Below are positions 16,617 to 27,703 of a DNA stretch of 64,000 bases, piece by piece. The notes under the pieces are model-generated. The model was not told the origin of the DNA, made no database searches, and was given only the letters and a program-made list of their open reading frames with translations. The DNA is taken from the NCBI RefSeq assembly GCF_014650715.1, contig NZ_BMVM01000006.1, forward strand, positions 124,001 through 188,000. The letters are read 5' to 3'. This stretch comes from Streptomyces bluensis. Lineage in GTDB: Bacteria; Actinomycetota; Actinomycetes; Streptomycetales; Streptomycetaceae. Both the position numbers and the translations under genes were made by a program. The stretch's first letter is position 1. The number at the start of each line of letters is the position of its first letter.

Positions 16617-16662
16617 TAATGCGGGTCGGCTGTGCGGCTGCGGAGCTCAGAGGTGGTGTGTC

Positions 16663-17871
16663 TCAGAGGCGGTGCGCCTTGAGAGCCATGTGCAGCAGCA
16701 GACGGTCCTCGCCGTCGTCCAGGTCCAGGCCCGTGAGCTGCTCCACGCGGGAGAGACGGTAGTACAGCGTCTGCCGGTGGATGCCCAACTCGGCCGCCGT
16801 CCGGCCCGCTTGGCCCGCGCAGTCCAGGAACACCTCCGCCGTGCGGACGAGTTCGTGGTGGGTGGCGGTCAACAGCCCGCGTACGGACGGGTCCTGGACC
16901 ACCTCCGGAGGCAGCGTGGTGAGCAGGCGGTACGGGCCGATCGCGCTCCATTCCGCGACCGGTCCCAGCCGGGGCTCCGCCAGCGCGGCGCGGGCCGCCC
17001 CCGACGCCTCCTGCCACGCGGTGCCCAGCTCGGCCAGCCCGGAGCGGGCGCCCGCGACGCCGGCCGCCGCGTTCGCCCCGGCGCGCTCCAGCAGCCGGGA
17101 TGCCGCGGTCCGCGCCGGCTGCGGCAGGTCCGCCGAGCGCAGCCGCACCAGCAGCGCCAGGCTCTGCGCGGCGGCGCCCCACGGCACCGTGCACAGGGCG
17201 GTCGCCCCCGGCACCGCGCGCACGGACGGCGCGTCGGACGGGTCGGCGGACGGCCAGGGGGCCACACAGATCACGGTGTGCAGGCCGCCCGCGCGCGGGC
17301 CCAGAGCCGTGCGGAGCTCTCCCACCGCCATGTCCTGCTGCCAGCCGGGCTCCGCCGTGAGGGCCGCGCGCAGCTCACGCGTCAGGTCCGCACCCGCCTG
17401 GGCCTCGTCCGCCAGGAGGGCGCCGATCCGGGAGGCCACCTCCATGGCGGCGGAGAGCTGGGCGTCGGTGGGCCCCGGCTCGCCGTCGAGCAGCCAGACG
17501 TACCCGAGGACGACACCCCGGTGCCGGACGGGAAGGCAGATGCGCCCCCGGTACACCCCCGCCTCCGGAGTGGGCGGGATCCGTACGGGACCCGTCGCAC
17601 GGGTGATGCCGAAGCCCTCGAACCACTCCCGCACGGCCGCCGTCGAGCGGCGCGTGAGGATCGAGCGGGTGCGTACGGGGTCCAGCGCCGACTCGTCCAG
17701 GTCGCCCTCGCTGTCGTACGCCCCGAAGGCGATCAGCTCGAAGTCGCGGTTCTCCAGCGTCGCGGGCAGGCCCAGCAGGCCGGAGATCTCGTCCACCAGC
17801 TCCTGATAGTCGCCCCGGCCGCCCGTCCCTCCGGTCTTGAAAACGTCCGTCACCCGGGCATTCTCCCGCAT
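16663..17871 (-). CDS. PucR-family regulator, probable activator of proline catabolism
   Basis: A 402-aa PucR-type regulator. The N-terminal half is a GAF-like sensory region. The C-terminal HTH_30 domain reads TAAELGIHRQTLYYRLSRVE (about residues 360-380). It is divergent from the proline dehydrogenase and P5C dehydrogenase genes, so the most economical role is proline-dependent activation of that pathway. ATG 17871 has GAAGGG 8 nt upstream; GTG 17853 with GGGAG upstream is an alternative. The gene also precedes the Opp-type operon on the same strand, separated by the Zur-like site. Confidence 0.85.
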   Translation of the reverse strand: MRENARVTDVFKTGGTGGRGDYQELVDEISGLLGLPATLENRDFELIAFGAYDSEGDLDESALDPVRTRSILTRRSTAAVREWFEGFGITRATGPVRIPPTPEAGVYRGRICLPVRHRGVVLGYVWLLDGEPGPTDAQLSAAMEVASRIGALLADEAQAGADLTRELRAALTAEPGWQQDMAVGELRTALGPRAGGLHTVICVAPWPSADPSDAPSVRAVPGATALCTVPWGAAAQSLALLVRLRSADLPQPARTAASRLLERAGANAAAGVAGARSGLAELGTAWQEASGAARAALAEPRLGPVAEWSAIGPYRLLTTLPPEVVQDPSVRGLLTATHHELVRTAEVFLDCAGQAGRTAAELGIHRQTLYYRLSRVEQLTGLDLDDGEDRLLLHMALKAHRL

Positions 17872-18033
17872 TCCGCGAACCCTTCATACATCTGTCTGAG
17901 ATCCAGGGCACGGATGCGTGACAGCTGTCGATGGCCGACGATCGGAGGGATCCTTAGGTTTCACGGTGGTTCTCCGTGCCGTACCCGACTGGTCGGGTCA
18001 CGGCCTTCCGCTGGTCTTTTGTGGAGGTGCCCC

Positions 18034-18960
18034 GTGCTGGGTCCCGTGATTCTCGCCGCGTCGCGCAGCGACCGGATGCGTCGGCTGGTCTCGGCGGCCC
18101 CGGTGACGAAGTCGGTGGTCGACCGTTTCATCCCGGGTGAGACGGTGGACGAGGTCGTGCCCGTCATCGAGGACCTCACCGGCAAGGGCCTGGACGTGAC
18201 CATGGACGTGGTCGGCGAGGACATCACCACCCGCGAGCAGGCCGAGGCCGCCCGGGACGCGTACCTGGAGCTGGTCGACCGGCTGGGCGACCTGGGGCTG
18301 GGGGCGCGGACCGAGATGTCGGTCAAGCTGTCGATGTTCGGCCAGGCGCTGCCGGGCGGCCACGAGCTCGCCCTCGCCAACGTCCGCCCCGTCGTCGAGG
18401 CCGCCGCCGCCATCGGGACCACGGTCACGCTGGACGCGGAGGACCACACCACCCTCGACTCGATGTTCGCGATCCACGACGAGCTGAGGAAGGACTTCCC
18501 GCAGACCGGGTGCGTGATCCAGGCCTACCTGTACCGCACCGAGGAGGACGCCCGCCGCCTCGCCGCCGCCGGCAGCCGCGTACGCCTCGTGAAGGGCGCG
18601 TACAAGGAGCCCGCCGCGGTCGCGTACCAGCGCAAGCACGAGATCGACAAGGCGTACGTACGCGTCCTGAAGATCCTGATGGAGGGCGCGGGGTACCCGA
18701 TGATCGGGTCCCACGACCCGCGCCTCATCTCCATCGCACAGGAGCTGGCCCACCGCGCCGCGCGCAAGCCGGACGAGTACGAGTTCCAGATGCTGTACGG
18801 GATCAGGAGCGACGAGCACCTCCGGCTCGCCGCCGAGGGCCACCGGATGCGCGTCTACACCGCGTACGGCACCGACTGGTACGGGTACTTCATGCGGCGG
18901 CTCGCGGAGAAGCCCGCCAACCTGCGGTTCTTTGCGCGAAGCATGATCACAAAGGGCTGA
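18034..18960 (+). CDS. pruB: Proline dehydrogenase (monofunctional)
   Basis: FAD-dependent enzyme (308 aa) that oxidises proline to pyrroline-5-carboxylate and passes electrons to the respiratory chain. The beta-alpha barrel is complete: AYLYRTEEDARRLA, RLVKGAYKEP with the substrate Lys, and the C-terminal YGTDWYGYFMRRLAE substrate-binding helix. GTG 18034 follows GGAGGT. The short, single-domain form is usual in actinobacteria, unlike the PutA fusion of enterobacteria. The P5C dehydrogenase gene starts 33 bp downstream. Confidence 0.94.
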   Translation: MLGPVILAASRSDRMRRLVSAAPVTKSVVDRFIPGETVDEVVPVIEDLTGKGLDVTMDVVGEDITTREQAEAARDAYLELVDRLGDLGLGARTEMSVKLSMFGQALPGGHELALANVRPVVEAAAAIGTTVTLDAEDHTTLDSMFAIHDELRKDFPQTGCVIQAYLYRTEEDARRLAAAGSRVRLVKGAYKEPAAVAYQRKHEIDKAYVRVLKILMEGAGYPMIGSHDPRLISIAQELAHRAARKPDEYEFQMLYGIRSDEHLRLAAEGHRMRVYTAYGTDWYGYFMRRLAEKPANLRFFARSMITKG

Positions 18961-18993
18961 CCCACACCGCTCAAGTCAAGGAGTACGGAACCC

Positions 18994-20625
<1,632 letters not shown>

Positions 20626-20734
20626 GGGAGCCGACGGGGACCCGGACCCGGCGCCGCGTTCGGTGCGGGTCCCCGCCGGGGAGTCGCAGGGCACCCCGTA
20701 CTCCCGCACCGGTACGCCGACTTCGAGGCACGGG

Positions 20735-21096
20735 GCCGGACGGACAGGTCCCAGACGCCGTTGTGCGAGGGCCCGTCCGGACCGGTGACCCCCGCGCGGT
20801 CGAGGACGGTCACGCCGCAGCGACGCAGGGCGACAGCCATCAGCACCTGGTCGAATGCGCGGTTGAGGAAGGTGGCGTAGACGGCGACGACCGGGTGCAG
20901 ACCGCCCGTCGCCAGACCGGCCGTCGACACCACGGCGTGCTGCTCGGCCATCCCACGTCCCACACCCGCTCCGGGAAGCCCTCGGCGAACCTGGTCAGGC
21001 CGGTGGGGTGCAGCATCGCGGCGGTGATGGCCACCACGTCCGCTCGTTCCTCACCCAGTCGCCTCGGCCCGTCCCCGAACACCGAGGCGTCGGCGC
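20735..21096 (-). pseudogene. Broken fragment of 1-deoxy-D-xylulose-5-phosphate synthase
   Basis: On the minus strand one frame reads DASVFGDGPRRLGEER...ITAAMLHPTGLTRFAE..FPERVWDVG. The adjoining frame then reads MAEQHAVVSTAGLATGGLHPVVAVYA...GPDGPSHNGVWDLS. Together these are the start of the pyrimidine-binding domain of DXS (transketolase family), joined by a frameshift at about 20950. A small in-frame deletion is also apparent (GVTVLDRAG for the usual GVTFVLDRAG). Both the N-terminal half and most of the C-terminus are missing. It is a relic, presumably of a second dxs copy. The rest of the 20626-21164 gap shows no other gene. Confidence 0.8.
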
Positions 21097-21164
21097 GGCG
21101 AATGAGCCGAAAGCAAGGCGGTCGCGACGGTGCTCCGAGCCCCGCCGCGACCGCCCCCCGACTC

Positions 21165-23093
21165 TCAGCTGTCGCAGCTCGTCCGGCCCTCCCACCAGCG
21201 GCAGGCCTGCGCCGCGAAGCCGCCGTCCGCGACGACCGGTACGGAGAGGGTGTCGTCGCCCCGGACGACGTGCGGGGTGCGGACGAGACCTGACGGGCCG
21301 TCCGTGACCGTCTCCACCAGCCAGCGGCCCACGCCCAGCCGCATCGGTACGTCCACGGTCTGTGCCGCGCCCGCGAACGTACCGCCGATGAACCACCGGC
21401 CGTCGGGCGCCTGCCGGGCGAGGACCGCGGAGCGTCCGGGGTCCCCGGTCAGCAGCCGGGTCCGCTCCCAGCGCGCGGGCAGCTGCTCCAGGTAGCGGCG
21501 GGCCTCGGGGCGGGCGTCGTACGACTCGGGCGTCCCGGCGAGGTTCTGGATGCCGGACTCGTAGAGGACCGTCAGGCCCAACTCACCCGCGTCGGAGGCC
21601 ACGTTGGGCCGGTACGGGCGGTGGAAGGCGCCCGGGGTGAAGTCCATCGAGCCGATGACGTTGCGGGTGAAGGGCAGGGCAGCGAGGTGCTCGGCGGTGT
21701 TGGTGCGCTTCTCCTCGCCGCCGATGCCCTCCAGGGTCATCACGTGCGGCCACGTGCGCTGCATGCCCTTCGGGATGGTCGAGCCGTGGAAGTTGACCAT
21801 CAGGTGGTGGCGGGCGGTGGCCTCCAGGACGTCGTCGTACCAGCGCATGCGCTCCTGGGACTCCGAGTCCATAAGGTCGATCTTGACGCCCTTCACGCCC
21901 CAGCGCTCCAGCGTGGACAGCCACTTCTCGCGCTCGACGGGGTCGGTGAGCAGGGTGTAGTGGAGCCAGACCTGGATCTCGACGCCCTTTTGCGCCGCGT
22001 ACCGCACCAGCTCCGGCATCCAGTTGTTCGTCTGCCAGTCGGGGTCGATGACGTCCCACTCGCCGGGCTTGTAGTACCAGCCCGCGTCCACGACCTCGTA
22101 CGGCCAGCCGCGCTCGGCCGCGTAGTCGACGTACTTCTTCTGTGCCTGAAGGCTCTGCCCGGCCTCCTTGCCGCCCGCGAGCCAGGTCCACAGGGCCGGA
22201 CCGGGCTTGATCCAGGAGGTGTCGCGGATGCGCGACGGCGGTGCCAGGTCGTCGACGAAGGTGGACTCGGTGACGGTCGCCAGGTCGCCGGTGATGACCG
22301 CCCGCCAGGGGGTGGTGGGCCCGGAGCCGTCGGGCACCTGGACGGGTTCGTCGTTCCACAGGGCCACCTGGTACGTCGAGGAGCCCTCCTCGTGCGTCAG
22401 GTGGGCGCCCGCGTAGCTGCCGCGCACGTCCGACTCGGCGATCAGGGCCTGTCCCCCGGGGGTGTTGAAGAGGGCCTGCATCATGTACGGGCCCGTCGGC
22501 GGTGCCGTCGCCGACGCGTACCGGGAGAAGAGCAGCTCGTTGTCGGCGCGGTACTTGCCGATGACCGCCTCCGTGCCCGCGGGCAGCGTGAACGCGGAGG
22601 CCTCGCGCAGGACGTCGCCCTCGTCGCGGGGGAGGACGTAGCGGTAGGCGACGCCGTCCCGGGCCACCCGGGTCACCAGGTCGACGCGGGCGCCGTCCGC
22701 CGTACGGAACCGGAAGCGGGACTCGGCCATACGGACGACGCGCCGCTCCGACTTGCCCGACGTGCTGGTGTAACTCCCGGCCACGGTGCGGTCGGTGCGA
22801 CCGGCGAAGCTCAGCTCCTTGGAGAAGTCGGCCCGCTCGGTCACCAGGCCGACCGGCGAGGGTTCGAGAACCGTACGGTCGCCGCGTCTGACGGCGAGGG
22901 TGGGCCGGCCGTCGGCCGGGTCGAGCGCCACGACGGCGGTGGGGGAGCCGGGCGGCCCCGCCACCTCCCAGGACCGTCCCGGTGCCGTGGGGTCGGCGTG
23001 GGCGGGTGGCATCGCCGCCGCGGTGGCGAGGAGCGCGGAACAGAGCGTCAACACGACGGTGCGCGGCCTTAAACGGGCCGGTATGGCGGGCAT
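21165..23093 (-). CDS. Secreted glycoside hydrolase family 97
   Basis: A 642-aa secreted enzyme with a Sec signal peptide (residues ~1-33, ending AHA). The N-terminal beta-sandwich is followed by the barrel (WTWLAGGKEAGQS, VVDAGWYYKPGEWD, QVWLHYTLL). GVKIDLMDS (Asp near 400) matches the nucleophile position of the retaining alpha-galactosidase branch of GH97, not the inverting glucosidase branch. LEGIGGEE supplies later acidic residues. A C-terminal sandwich closes the chain. The likely substrate is an alpha-galactoside, which is inference. A palindromic operator lies just upstream of the start. Confidence 0.85.
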   Translation of the reverse strand: MPAIPARLRPRTVVLTLCSALLATAAAMPPAHADPTAPGRSWEVAGPPGSPTAVVALDPADGRPTLAVRRGDRTVLEPSPVGLVTERADFSKELSFAGRTDRTVAGSYTSTSGKSERRVVRMAESRFRFRTADGARVDLVTRVARDGVAYRYVLPRDEGDVLREASAFTLPAGTEAVIGKYRADNELLFSRYASATAPPTGPYMMQALFNTPGGQALIAESDVRGSYAGAHLTHEEGSSTYQVALWNDEPVQVPDGSGPTTPWRAVITGDLATVTESTFVDDLAPPSRIRDTSWIKPGPALWTWLAGGKEAGQSLQAQKKYVDYAAERGWPYEVVDAGWYYKPGEWDVIDPDWQTNNWMPELVRYAAQKGVEIQVWLHYTLLTDPVEREKWLSTLERWGVKGVKIDLMDSESQERMRWYDDVLEATARHHLMVNFHGSTIPKGMQRTWPHVMTLEGIGGEEKRTNTAEHLAALPFTRNVIGSMDFTPGAFHRPYRPNVASDAGELGLTVLYESGIQNLAGTPESYDARPEARRYLEQLPARWERTRLLTGDPGRSAVLARQAPDGRWFIGGTFAGAAQTVDVPMRLGVGRWLVETVTDGPSGLVRTPHVVRGDDTLSVPVVADGGFAAQACRWWEGRTSCDS

Positions 23094-23440
23094 GCGGCTC
23101 TCCCTGTCGCAGTCATCCGATGACTGTGAGAGTGAAGGCGCCCTATGAGGCTGTCAAGAAGTCATGCAGGCATATACATCGGATAACTGCCGAGAGGTGT
23201 GCGGTGTGATCCACTGCACTGTCTCAGATAGTAGGAAGGCCAAGTAATTGTGGAGACAAGCGCCCCCTCGTCGCTTACTTTTGTAGAAGCCGAACGTCTC
23301 GCTCGACCCAGCGAATGGCGGTCGTGAGCCGGAGCCCGAAGGCAGGCAACCCCTGCGGCACCGCTCCCCGCCCCATCCGGCGTCTGTCTCGTAACCCCTC
23401 TTTCCGCACTCCCGGATGCCCTCGAAGGAGTCGATCCCTC
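23094..23440. promoter_or_regulatory. Control region between GH97 gene and small ORF
   Basis: A 347-bp gap. Next to the GH97 start it holds a perfect inverted repeat (23110-23126) and a related ATCGGAT-containing sequence near 23177. Toward the small gene at 23441 I see only its GAAGGAG ribosome site. Confidence 0.45.
23110..23126. promoter_or_regulatory. GntR-like palindromic operator
   Basis: CAGTCATC-C-GATGACTG is a perfect 8-bp inverted repeat around one base, ending 17 bp before the GH97 ATG. The core CATCCGATG resembles sites bound by GntR/FadR-type sugar regulators in Streptomyces. A degenerate second copy (ACATCGGATAACTG) lies about 50 bp further upstream of the gene. Confidence 0.5.
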
Positions 23441-23572
23441 ATGGCCGAGACGACCGCCCGCCGCCGAGTCCGCCGCATGACCCGTACGAGCGAGTCCGAC
23501 CGCAAGAACGCCGCCGCGGCGCTCCAGCGCGCCCTCGACCGCAGGGACAACGGCGGAGCGACCGGACACTGA
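23441..23572 (+). CDS. Small basic hypothetical protein (43 aa)
   Basis: Encodes a 43-residue Arg-rich protein starting MAETTARRRVRRMTRTSE and ending with an amphipathic stretch DRKNAAAALQRALDRRDNGG. ATG 23441 has GAAGGAG 10 nt upstream. No domain is recognisable. The convergent phosphatase gene ends 12 bp further on. Function unknown. Confidence 0.65.
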   Translation: MAETTARRRVRRMTRTSESDRKNAAAALQRALDRRDNGGATGH

Positions 23573-23584
23573 CACCGAGCGGGA

Positions 23585-25162
23585 TCACCCCGCCGACCGG
23601 GAGCCGCGCCGCACCTCGAAGTGGTCGATGCGCTCGCCCTTGTGGGTGAGCGCCGACACCTTGAGCCGGGCGGGCGTGGTGCCCGTACCGGTCTCCACTT
23701 CCACCGAGAGGAAGGAGTACCCGGTGTAGCGCACACGCGACCACTCCACCGTCTCGTCCTTCCGCTTCCGCGACCTGGTCCAGAGGTAGGAGTCGATGGA
23801 CTCGCGTTCCCTGACGTGCCCCTCGTAGCTGTCCTTGATGTCCGGGTCGAAGCCGTAGAGGGTCTTGCCGCCGCCGCCCGCGGTGACGTAGACGATTCCG
23901 TCCCGCGCCGGATCCGCCGACGCGCCGATCGGTACCGGCTTGCCGACCTCGCCGTTCTTGATGGCGTCGGTCCGCTCGTACGCGTGGTTGTGCCCGTTGA
24001 TCACCAGGTCCACCTGGTGCTCGACGAACAGCGGCAGCCACTCGGCGCGCAGACCGCCGTCGGACGCGTGCTTCGACGTCGAGTACACGCAGTGGTGGAA
24101 GAAGACGACGATGAAATCGACCGAGTCCTCCGCCCGCAACTCCTTCAGCGTCCGGTTCAGCCACGCCGTCTGCTTGCCGTCCGTGTAGCCGAAGTTGGCG
24201 GGAATCTCGTACGAGACGTCGTTCGCGTCCAGGGCCACCACGCCGACATTGCCGTACGTGAACGCGTACACGCCCGGCGCCTTCCGCGGATCGAAGCCGC
24301 TCTCGGGGAGTGAGAAGCGGGCCAGTTGCCCGCCGTACCCGTCCGGCGAGTACCAGGCCTCCATGTCGTGGTTGCCCGTCGTCACCATCCACGGCACCGA
24401 CTTCGCCACCGGCTCGGTCTGCTTGAGGAACGCGTCCCACGTCGACGGGTCGAACAGGTCCGACTTCTCGCCATGACCGCTGGTGTCCGCGTAGCAGATG
24501 TCGCCCGCGTGCAGATGGAAGGCCGGGCCCTGACGCAGCAGCACCTTGTCGTTGGCGATCGCCTCCTGACTGACGCCCTGGTCACCGAAGGCGGTGAAGA
24601 CAAACCTCTCCGGGCTCGCGGGCGCCGTACGGAACGAGGCGATGGTCGACCTGTGGCGCGGCGAGGCCGGGTCGAAGCCGTCGTGGCCGACGCCGTAGTA
24701 GTACGTCGTGCCGGGCAGCAGGCCGTCCAGGGCCGCGTGCACGTAGTACTGCTCGTACCCCGGGCGTCCCCCGAACTCCGGCGTGACCAGATCGCGGACC
24801 TCGGCCTCGATCTTCCGGCTCAGGTCGTCCGGCCGGGAGCCCACACGGACGAACGGCTTCCTGACCGCGAACGGCACCTGCCAGGAGATCCGCATCTGCG
24901 TCTTCGGGTCGGCGCCGAAGGAGAGATGGCGCCCGAAGGGGGCGACGGCGGAACCGTGCACCCGGTCCGCGGCGGACGCGGACGACCGCTCCGCCATCGG
25001 CGTCCGCGACCCCGAACAGCCGGTCAGCAGCCCGCCGGCCACCACGCCCGCGGTCACCAGCGTGCTCCGCCGGGACAGTCTCTTGCGCAGGTACTCGTGC
25101 TGTTCCGCCATGCTCATACGGCTCGCGAGCCGCTCTGGAATGCCGAAGTCCGGTGTCTGCAT
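23585..25162 (-). CDS. Exported purple acid phosphatase / metallophosphoesterase
   Basis: A 525-aa secreted phosphatase. The N-terminus has an RRST twin-arginine-like element followed by a hydrophobic stretch and LLTGC, so export as a lipoprotein is likely. A fibronectin-like N-terminal domain (~80-200) precedes the dinuclear metal domain. Its motifs are all present: AFGDQG, GDICYAD, TTGNHDME, FFHH and GHNHAYERTD. This is the full purple-acid-phosphatase ligand set. ATG 25162 is preferred over an upstream start that adds 20 unlike residues. It would release phosphate from extracellular esters; no PHO box was found by eye. Confidence 0.88.
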   Translation of the reverse strand: MQTPDFGIPERLASRMSMAEQHEYLRKRLSRRSTLVTAGVVAGGLLTGCSGSRTPMAERSSASAADRVHGSAVAPFGRHLSFGADPKTQMRISWQVPFAVRKPFVRVGSRPDDLSRKIEAEVRDLVTPEFGGRPGYEQYYVHAALDGLLPGTTYYYGVGHDGFDPASPRHRSTIASFRTAPASPERFVFTAFGDQGVSQEAIANDKVLLRQGPAFHLHAGDICYADTSGHGEKSDLFDPSTWDAFLKQTEPVAKSVPWMVTTGNHDMEAWYSPDGYGGQLARFSLPESGFDPRKAPGVYAFTYGNVGVVALDANDVSYEIPANFGYTDGKQTAWLNRTLKELRAEDSVDFIVVFFHHCVYSTSKHASDGGLRAEWLPLFVEHQVDLVINGHNHAYERTDAIKNGEVGKPVPIGASADPARDGIVYVTAGGGGKTLYGFDPDIKDSYEGHVRERESIDSYLWTRSRKRKDETVEWSRVRYTGYSFLSVEVETGTGTTPARLKVSALTHKGERIDHFEVRRGSRSAG

Positions 25163-25305
25163 GGTCGAGAACTTCCCAGCAACACCCAACTCAGGGCAAA
25201 CACCGAGGTGAACGGCAGTCAACGGAATGGCCTAACGGTGACACGATGAGGTCCATATCGCGGACACCCCGTGTCATTCCATGGGACAAGGAGTACGGTG
25301 CCGTC

Positions 25306-26349
25306 ATGTCTCGCAGCATCCATCTCGCAGTGATCCCCGGTGACGGCATCGGCCAGGAAGTCGTGGCCCAGGGGCTCAAGGTCCTCTCCGCCGTCCTCCC
25401 GCAGGATGTGAAGCTGGAGACCAAGGAGTACGACTTCGGCGCCAGGCGCTACCACGCCACCGGTGAGACCCTCACCGACGCCGACCTCGACGCACTCAAG
25501 CAGCACGACGCCATCCTGCTCGGCGCGATCGGCGACCCGTCGGTGCCGTCCGGCGTCCTGGAGCGCGGCTTCCTGCTCAAGCTCCGCTTCGCCTTCGACC
25601 ACCACGTCAACCTGCGGCCGAGCAAGCTGCTCCCCGGCGTCGCCACCCCGCTCGCCGGCCAGCCCGAGATCGACTTCATCGTGGTCCGCGAGGGCACCGA
25701 GGGCCCGTACACCGGCAACGGCGGCACCATCCGCAAGGGCACCCCCCACGAGGTCGCCACCGAGGTCTCCGTCAACACGGCCTTCGGAGTCGAGCGCGTG
25801 GTCCGGGACGCCTTCGCCCGCGCGCAGGCCCGCCCGCGCAAGAAGCTGGCGCTGATCCACAAGAACAACGTGCTGACGTTCGCCGGCCACCTGTGGACCG
25901 ACGTCTTCAACCGGGTGGCCGAGGAGTACCCCGAGGTCACCACCGAGTACATGCACGTCGACGCGGCGACGATCTACCTCGTCACCCAGCCCGAGCGCTT
26001 CGACGTGATCGTCACCGACAACCTCTTCGGTGACATCATCACGGACCTCGCCGCGGCCGTCTCCGGCGGCATCGGCGTGGCCGCCTCCGGCAACATCAAC
26101 CCGAGCGGCGCGTTCCCGTCCATGTTCGAGCCCGTCCACGGCTCGGCGCCGGACATCGCGGGCCAGGGCAAGGCCGACCCGTCGGCCACCGTCCTGTCCG
26201 TCGCGCTCCTGCTGCGTCACCTCGGCTACGAGGCCGAGGCCGCCCGCATCGAGGACGCCGTCGCCGCCGACCTCGCCGAGCGCGTGGGCAAGCCCGCCCG
26301 CTCCACCGACGAGATCGGCGACGCGCTCGCCGTACGAGTAGCCGGCTGA
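25306..26349 (+). CDS. leuB: 3-isopropylmalate dehydrogenase
   Basis: NAD-dependent oxidative decarboxylase (347 aa) of leucine synthesis that turns 3-isopropylmalate into 2-oxoisocaproate. VIPGDGIGQEV opens the chain. The substrate Arg cluster is in ERGFLLKLRFAFDHHVNLRPSK. LIHKNNVL supplies the catalytic Lys, and the metal Asp residues are in VTDNLFGDIITDLAA. HGSAPDIAGQGKADPSAT binds NAD. ATG 25306 follows AAGGAG. It is unlinked to leuCD, 35 kb away, but only 265 bp from ilvE. Confidence 0.95.
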   Translation: MSRSIHLAVIPGDGIGQEVVAQGLKVLSAVLPQDVKLETKEYDFGARRYHATGETLTDADLDALKQHDAILLGAIGDPSVPSGVLERGFLLKLRFAFDHHVNLRPSKLLPGVATPLAGQPEIDFIVVREGTEGPYTGNGGTIRKGTPHEVATEVSVNTAFGVERVVRDAFARAQARPRKKLALIHKNNVLTFAGHLWTDVFNRVAEEYPEVTTEYMHVDAATIYLVTQPERFDVIVTDNLFGDIITDLAAAVSGGIGVAASGNINPSGAFPSMFEPVHGSAPDIAGQGKADPSATVLSVALLLRHLGYEAEAARIEDAVAADLAERVGKPARSTDEIGDALAVRVAG

Positions 26350-26375
26350 CCCGCCGCCGCTCACACTTCTGGAGC

Positions 26376-26413
26376 AAGCCGCCGGGTCGCACCCCTAGCG
26401 CCCGGCGGCTTTC
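26376..26413 (+). terminator. Terminator after leuB
   Basis: AAGCCGCCGGG (26376-26386) pairs with CCCGGCGGCTT (26401-26411), followed by a short T run. It separates leuB from ilvE, so ilvE needs its own promoter, probably within 26415-26590. Confidence 0.75.
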
Positions 26414-26614
26414 CTGTGCCCTCGCCGGGTGCCACCATCAATTCCCTGGGCCATCCCAAGGGCCGCATTCACTCCGTTCCTTCCCTGGTCGCCCGCTTGC
26501 GATAATCGAACGCGGAGCCGCCCAGCGGGGGAATGCTCGGACGTCCTAGCACTGGTCCTCCAGAGCCGTACCGATGCGCGCCCGTCACACACAACCGGTG
26601 AAGGACAACGACAC

Positions 26615-27703
26615 ATGACGACGCCCACGATCGAACTCAAGCCCTCGGCCAACCCGCTCTCCGACACCGAGCGCGAGGCGATTCTGGCCAACCCCGGGTT
26701 CGGCCGCCACTTCACCGACCACATGGTGACGATCAAGTGGACCGAGGGCCGCGGCTGGCACGACGGCCAGCTCGTCCCGTACGCCCCGATCTCCCTCGAC
26801 CCGGCCACGATGGTCCTGCACTACGCCCAGGAGATCTTCGAGGGACTCAAGGCCTACCGCCAGCCCGACGGCTCCGTCGCCACCTTCCGTCCCGAGATGA
26901 ACGCCCGGCGCTTCCAGCGCTCCGCCCACCGCATCGGCATGCCCGAGCTGCCGGTCGAGACGTTCATCGAGGCCTGCGACGCCCTGGTCCGGCAGGACAA
27001 GGCGTGGGTGCCCGCGCACGGCGGCGAGGAGTCCCTGTACCTGCGCCCGTTCATGATCGCCACCGAGGTCGGACTGGGCGTGCGGCCCGCGGGCGAGTAC
27101 CTGTTCCTCGTGATCGCCTCCCCGGCGGGCGCGTACTTCCCGGGCGGCGTCAAGCCGGTCTCCATCTGGCTCTCCGAGGACCACGTCCGCGCCGTCCCCG
27201 GCGGCATGGGCGACGCCAAGACGGGCGGCAACTACGCGGCCTCCCTGCTCGCCCAGGCCGAGGCCGCCGAGAAGGGCTGCGACCAGGTCTGCTACCTCGA
27301 CGCGGTCGAGCACAAGTGGATCGAGGAACTCGGCGGCATGAACCTGTACTTCGTGTACGGGGACCGGATCGTCACGCCCTCGCTGACCGGCTCGATCCTG
27401 GAGGGCGTCACCCGCGACTCGCTCCTCACCGTCGCCCGCGACCTCGGCTACACCGCCGAGGAGGGCCGCGTCTCCATCGACCAGTGGCAGCGCGACGCCG
27501 AGAACGGCACGCTGACGGAGGTCTTCGCCTGCGGCACCGCCGCGGTCATCACCCCCGTCGGCACGGTCAAGCGCACGGCCGCCGAGTGGCAGCAGGCGGG
27601 CGGGGAACCCGGCGAGGTCACCCTCAGGCTCCGCGAGGCGCTGCTCGACATCCAGCGCGGCAGGGTCGAGGACGCCCACGGCTGGATGCACGGGCTCGGC
27701 TGA
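26615..27703 (+). CDS. ilvE: Branched-chain amino acid aminotransferase
   Basis: PLP enzyme of fold type IV (362 aa) that transaminates the 2-oxo acids of Val, Leu and Ile with glutamate. EIFEGLKAYR, LYLRPFMIATE and AKTGGNYAASLLAQ are characteristic. CYLDAVEHKWIEELGGMN contains the conserved Glu region near the cofactor, and FACGTAAVITPVG the phosphate-binding turn. ATG 26615 is preceded by GAAGGACA. It is the last step shared by the pathways encoded by ilvBNC, leuB/leuCD and cimA in this window. Confidence 0.95.
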   Translation: MTTPTIELKPSANPLSDTEREAILANPGFGRHFTDHMVTIKWTEGRGWHDGQLVPYAPISLDPATMVLHYAQEIFEGLKAYRQPDGSVATFRPEMNARRFQRSAHRIGMPELPVETFIEACDALVRQDKAWVPAHGGEESLYLRPFMIATEVGLGVRPAGEYLFLVIASPAGAYFPGGVKPVSIWLSEDHVRAVPGGMGDAKTGGNYAASLLAQAEAAEKGCDQVCYLDAVEHKWIEELGGMNLYFVYGDRIVTPSLTGSILEGVTRDSLLTVARDLGYTAEEGRVSIDQWQRDAENGTLTEVFACGTAAVITPVGTVKRTAAEWQQAGGEPGEVTLRLREALLDIQRGRVEDAHGWMHGLG

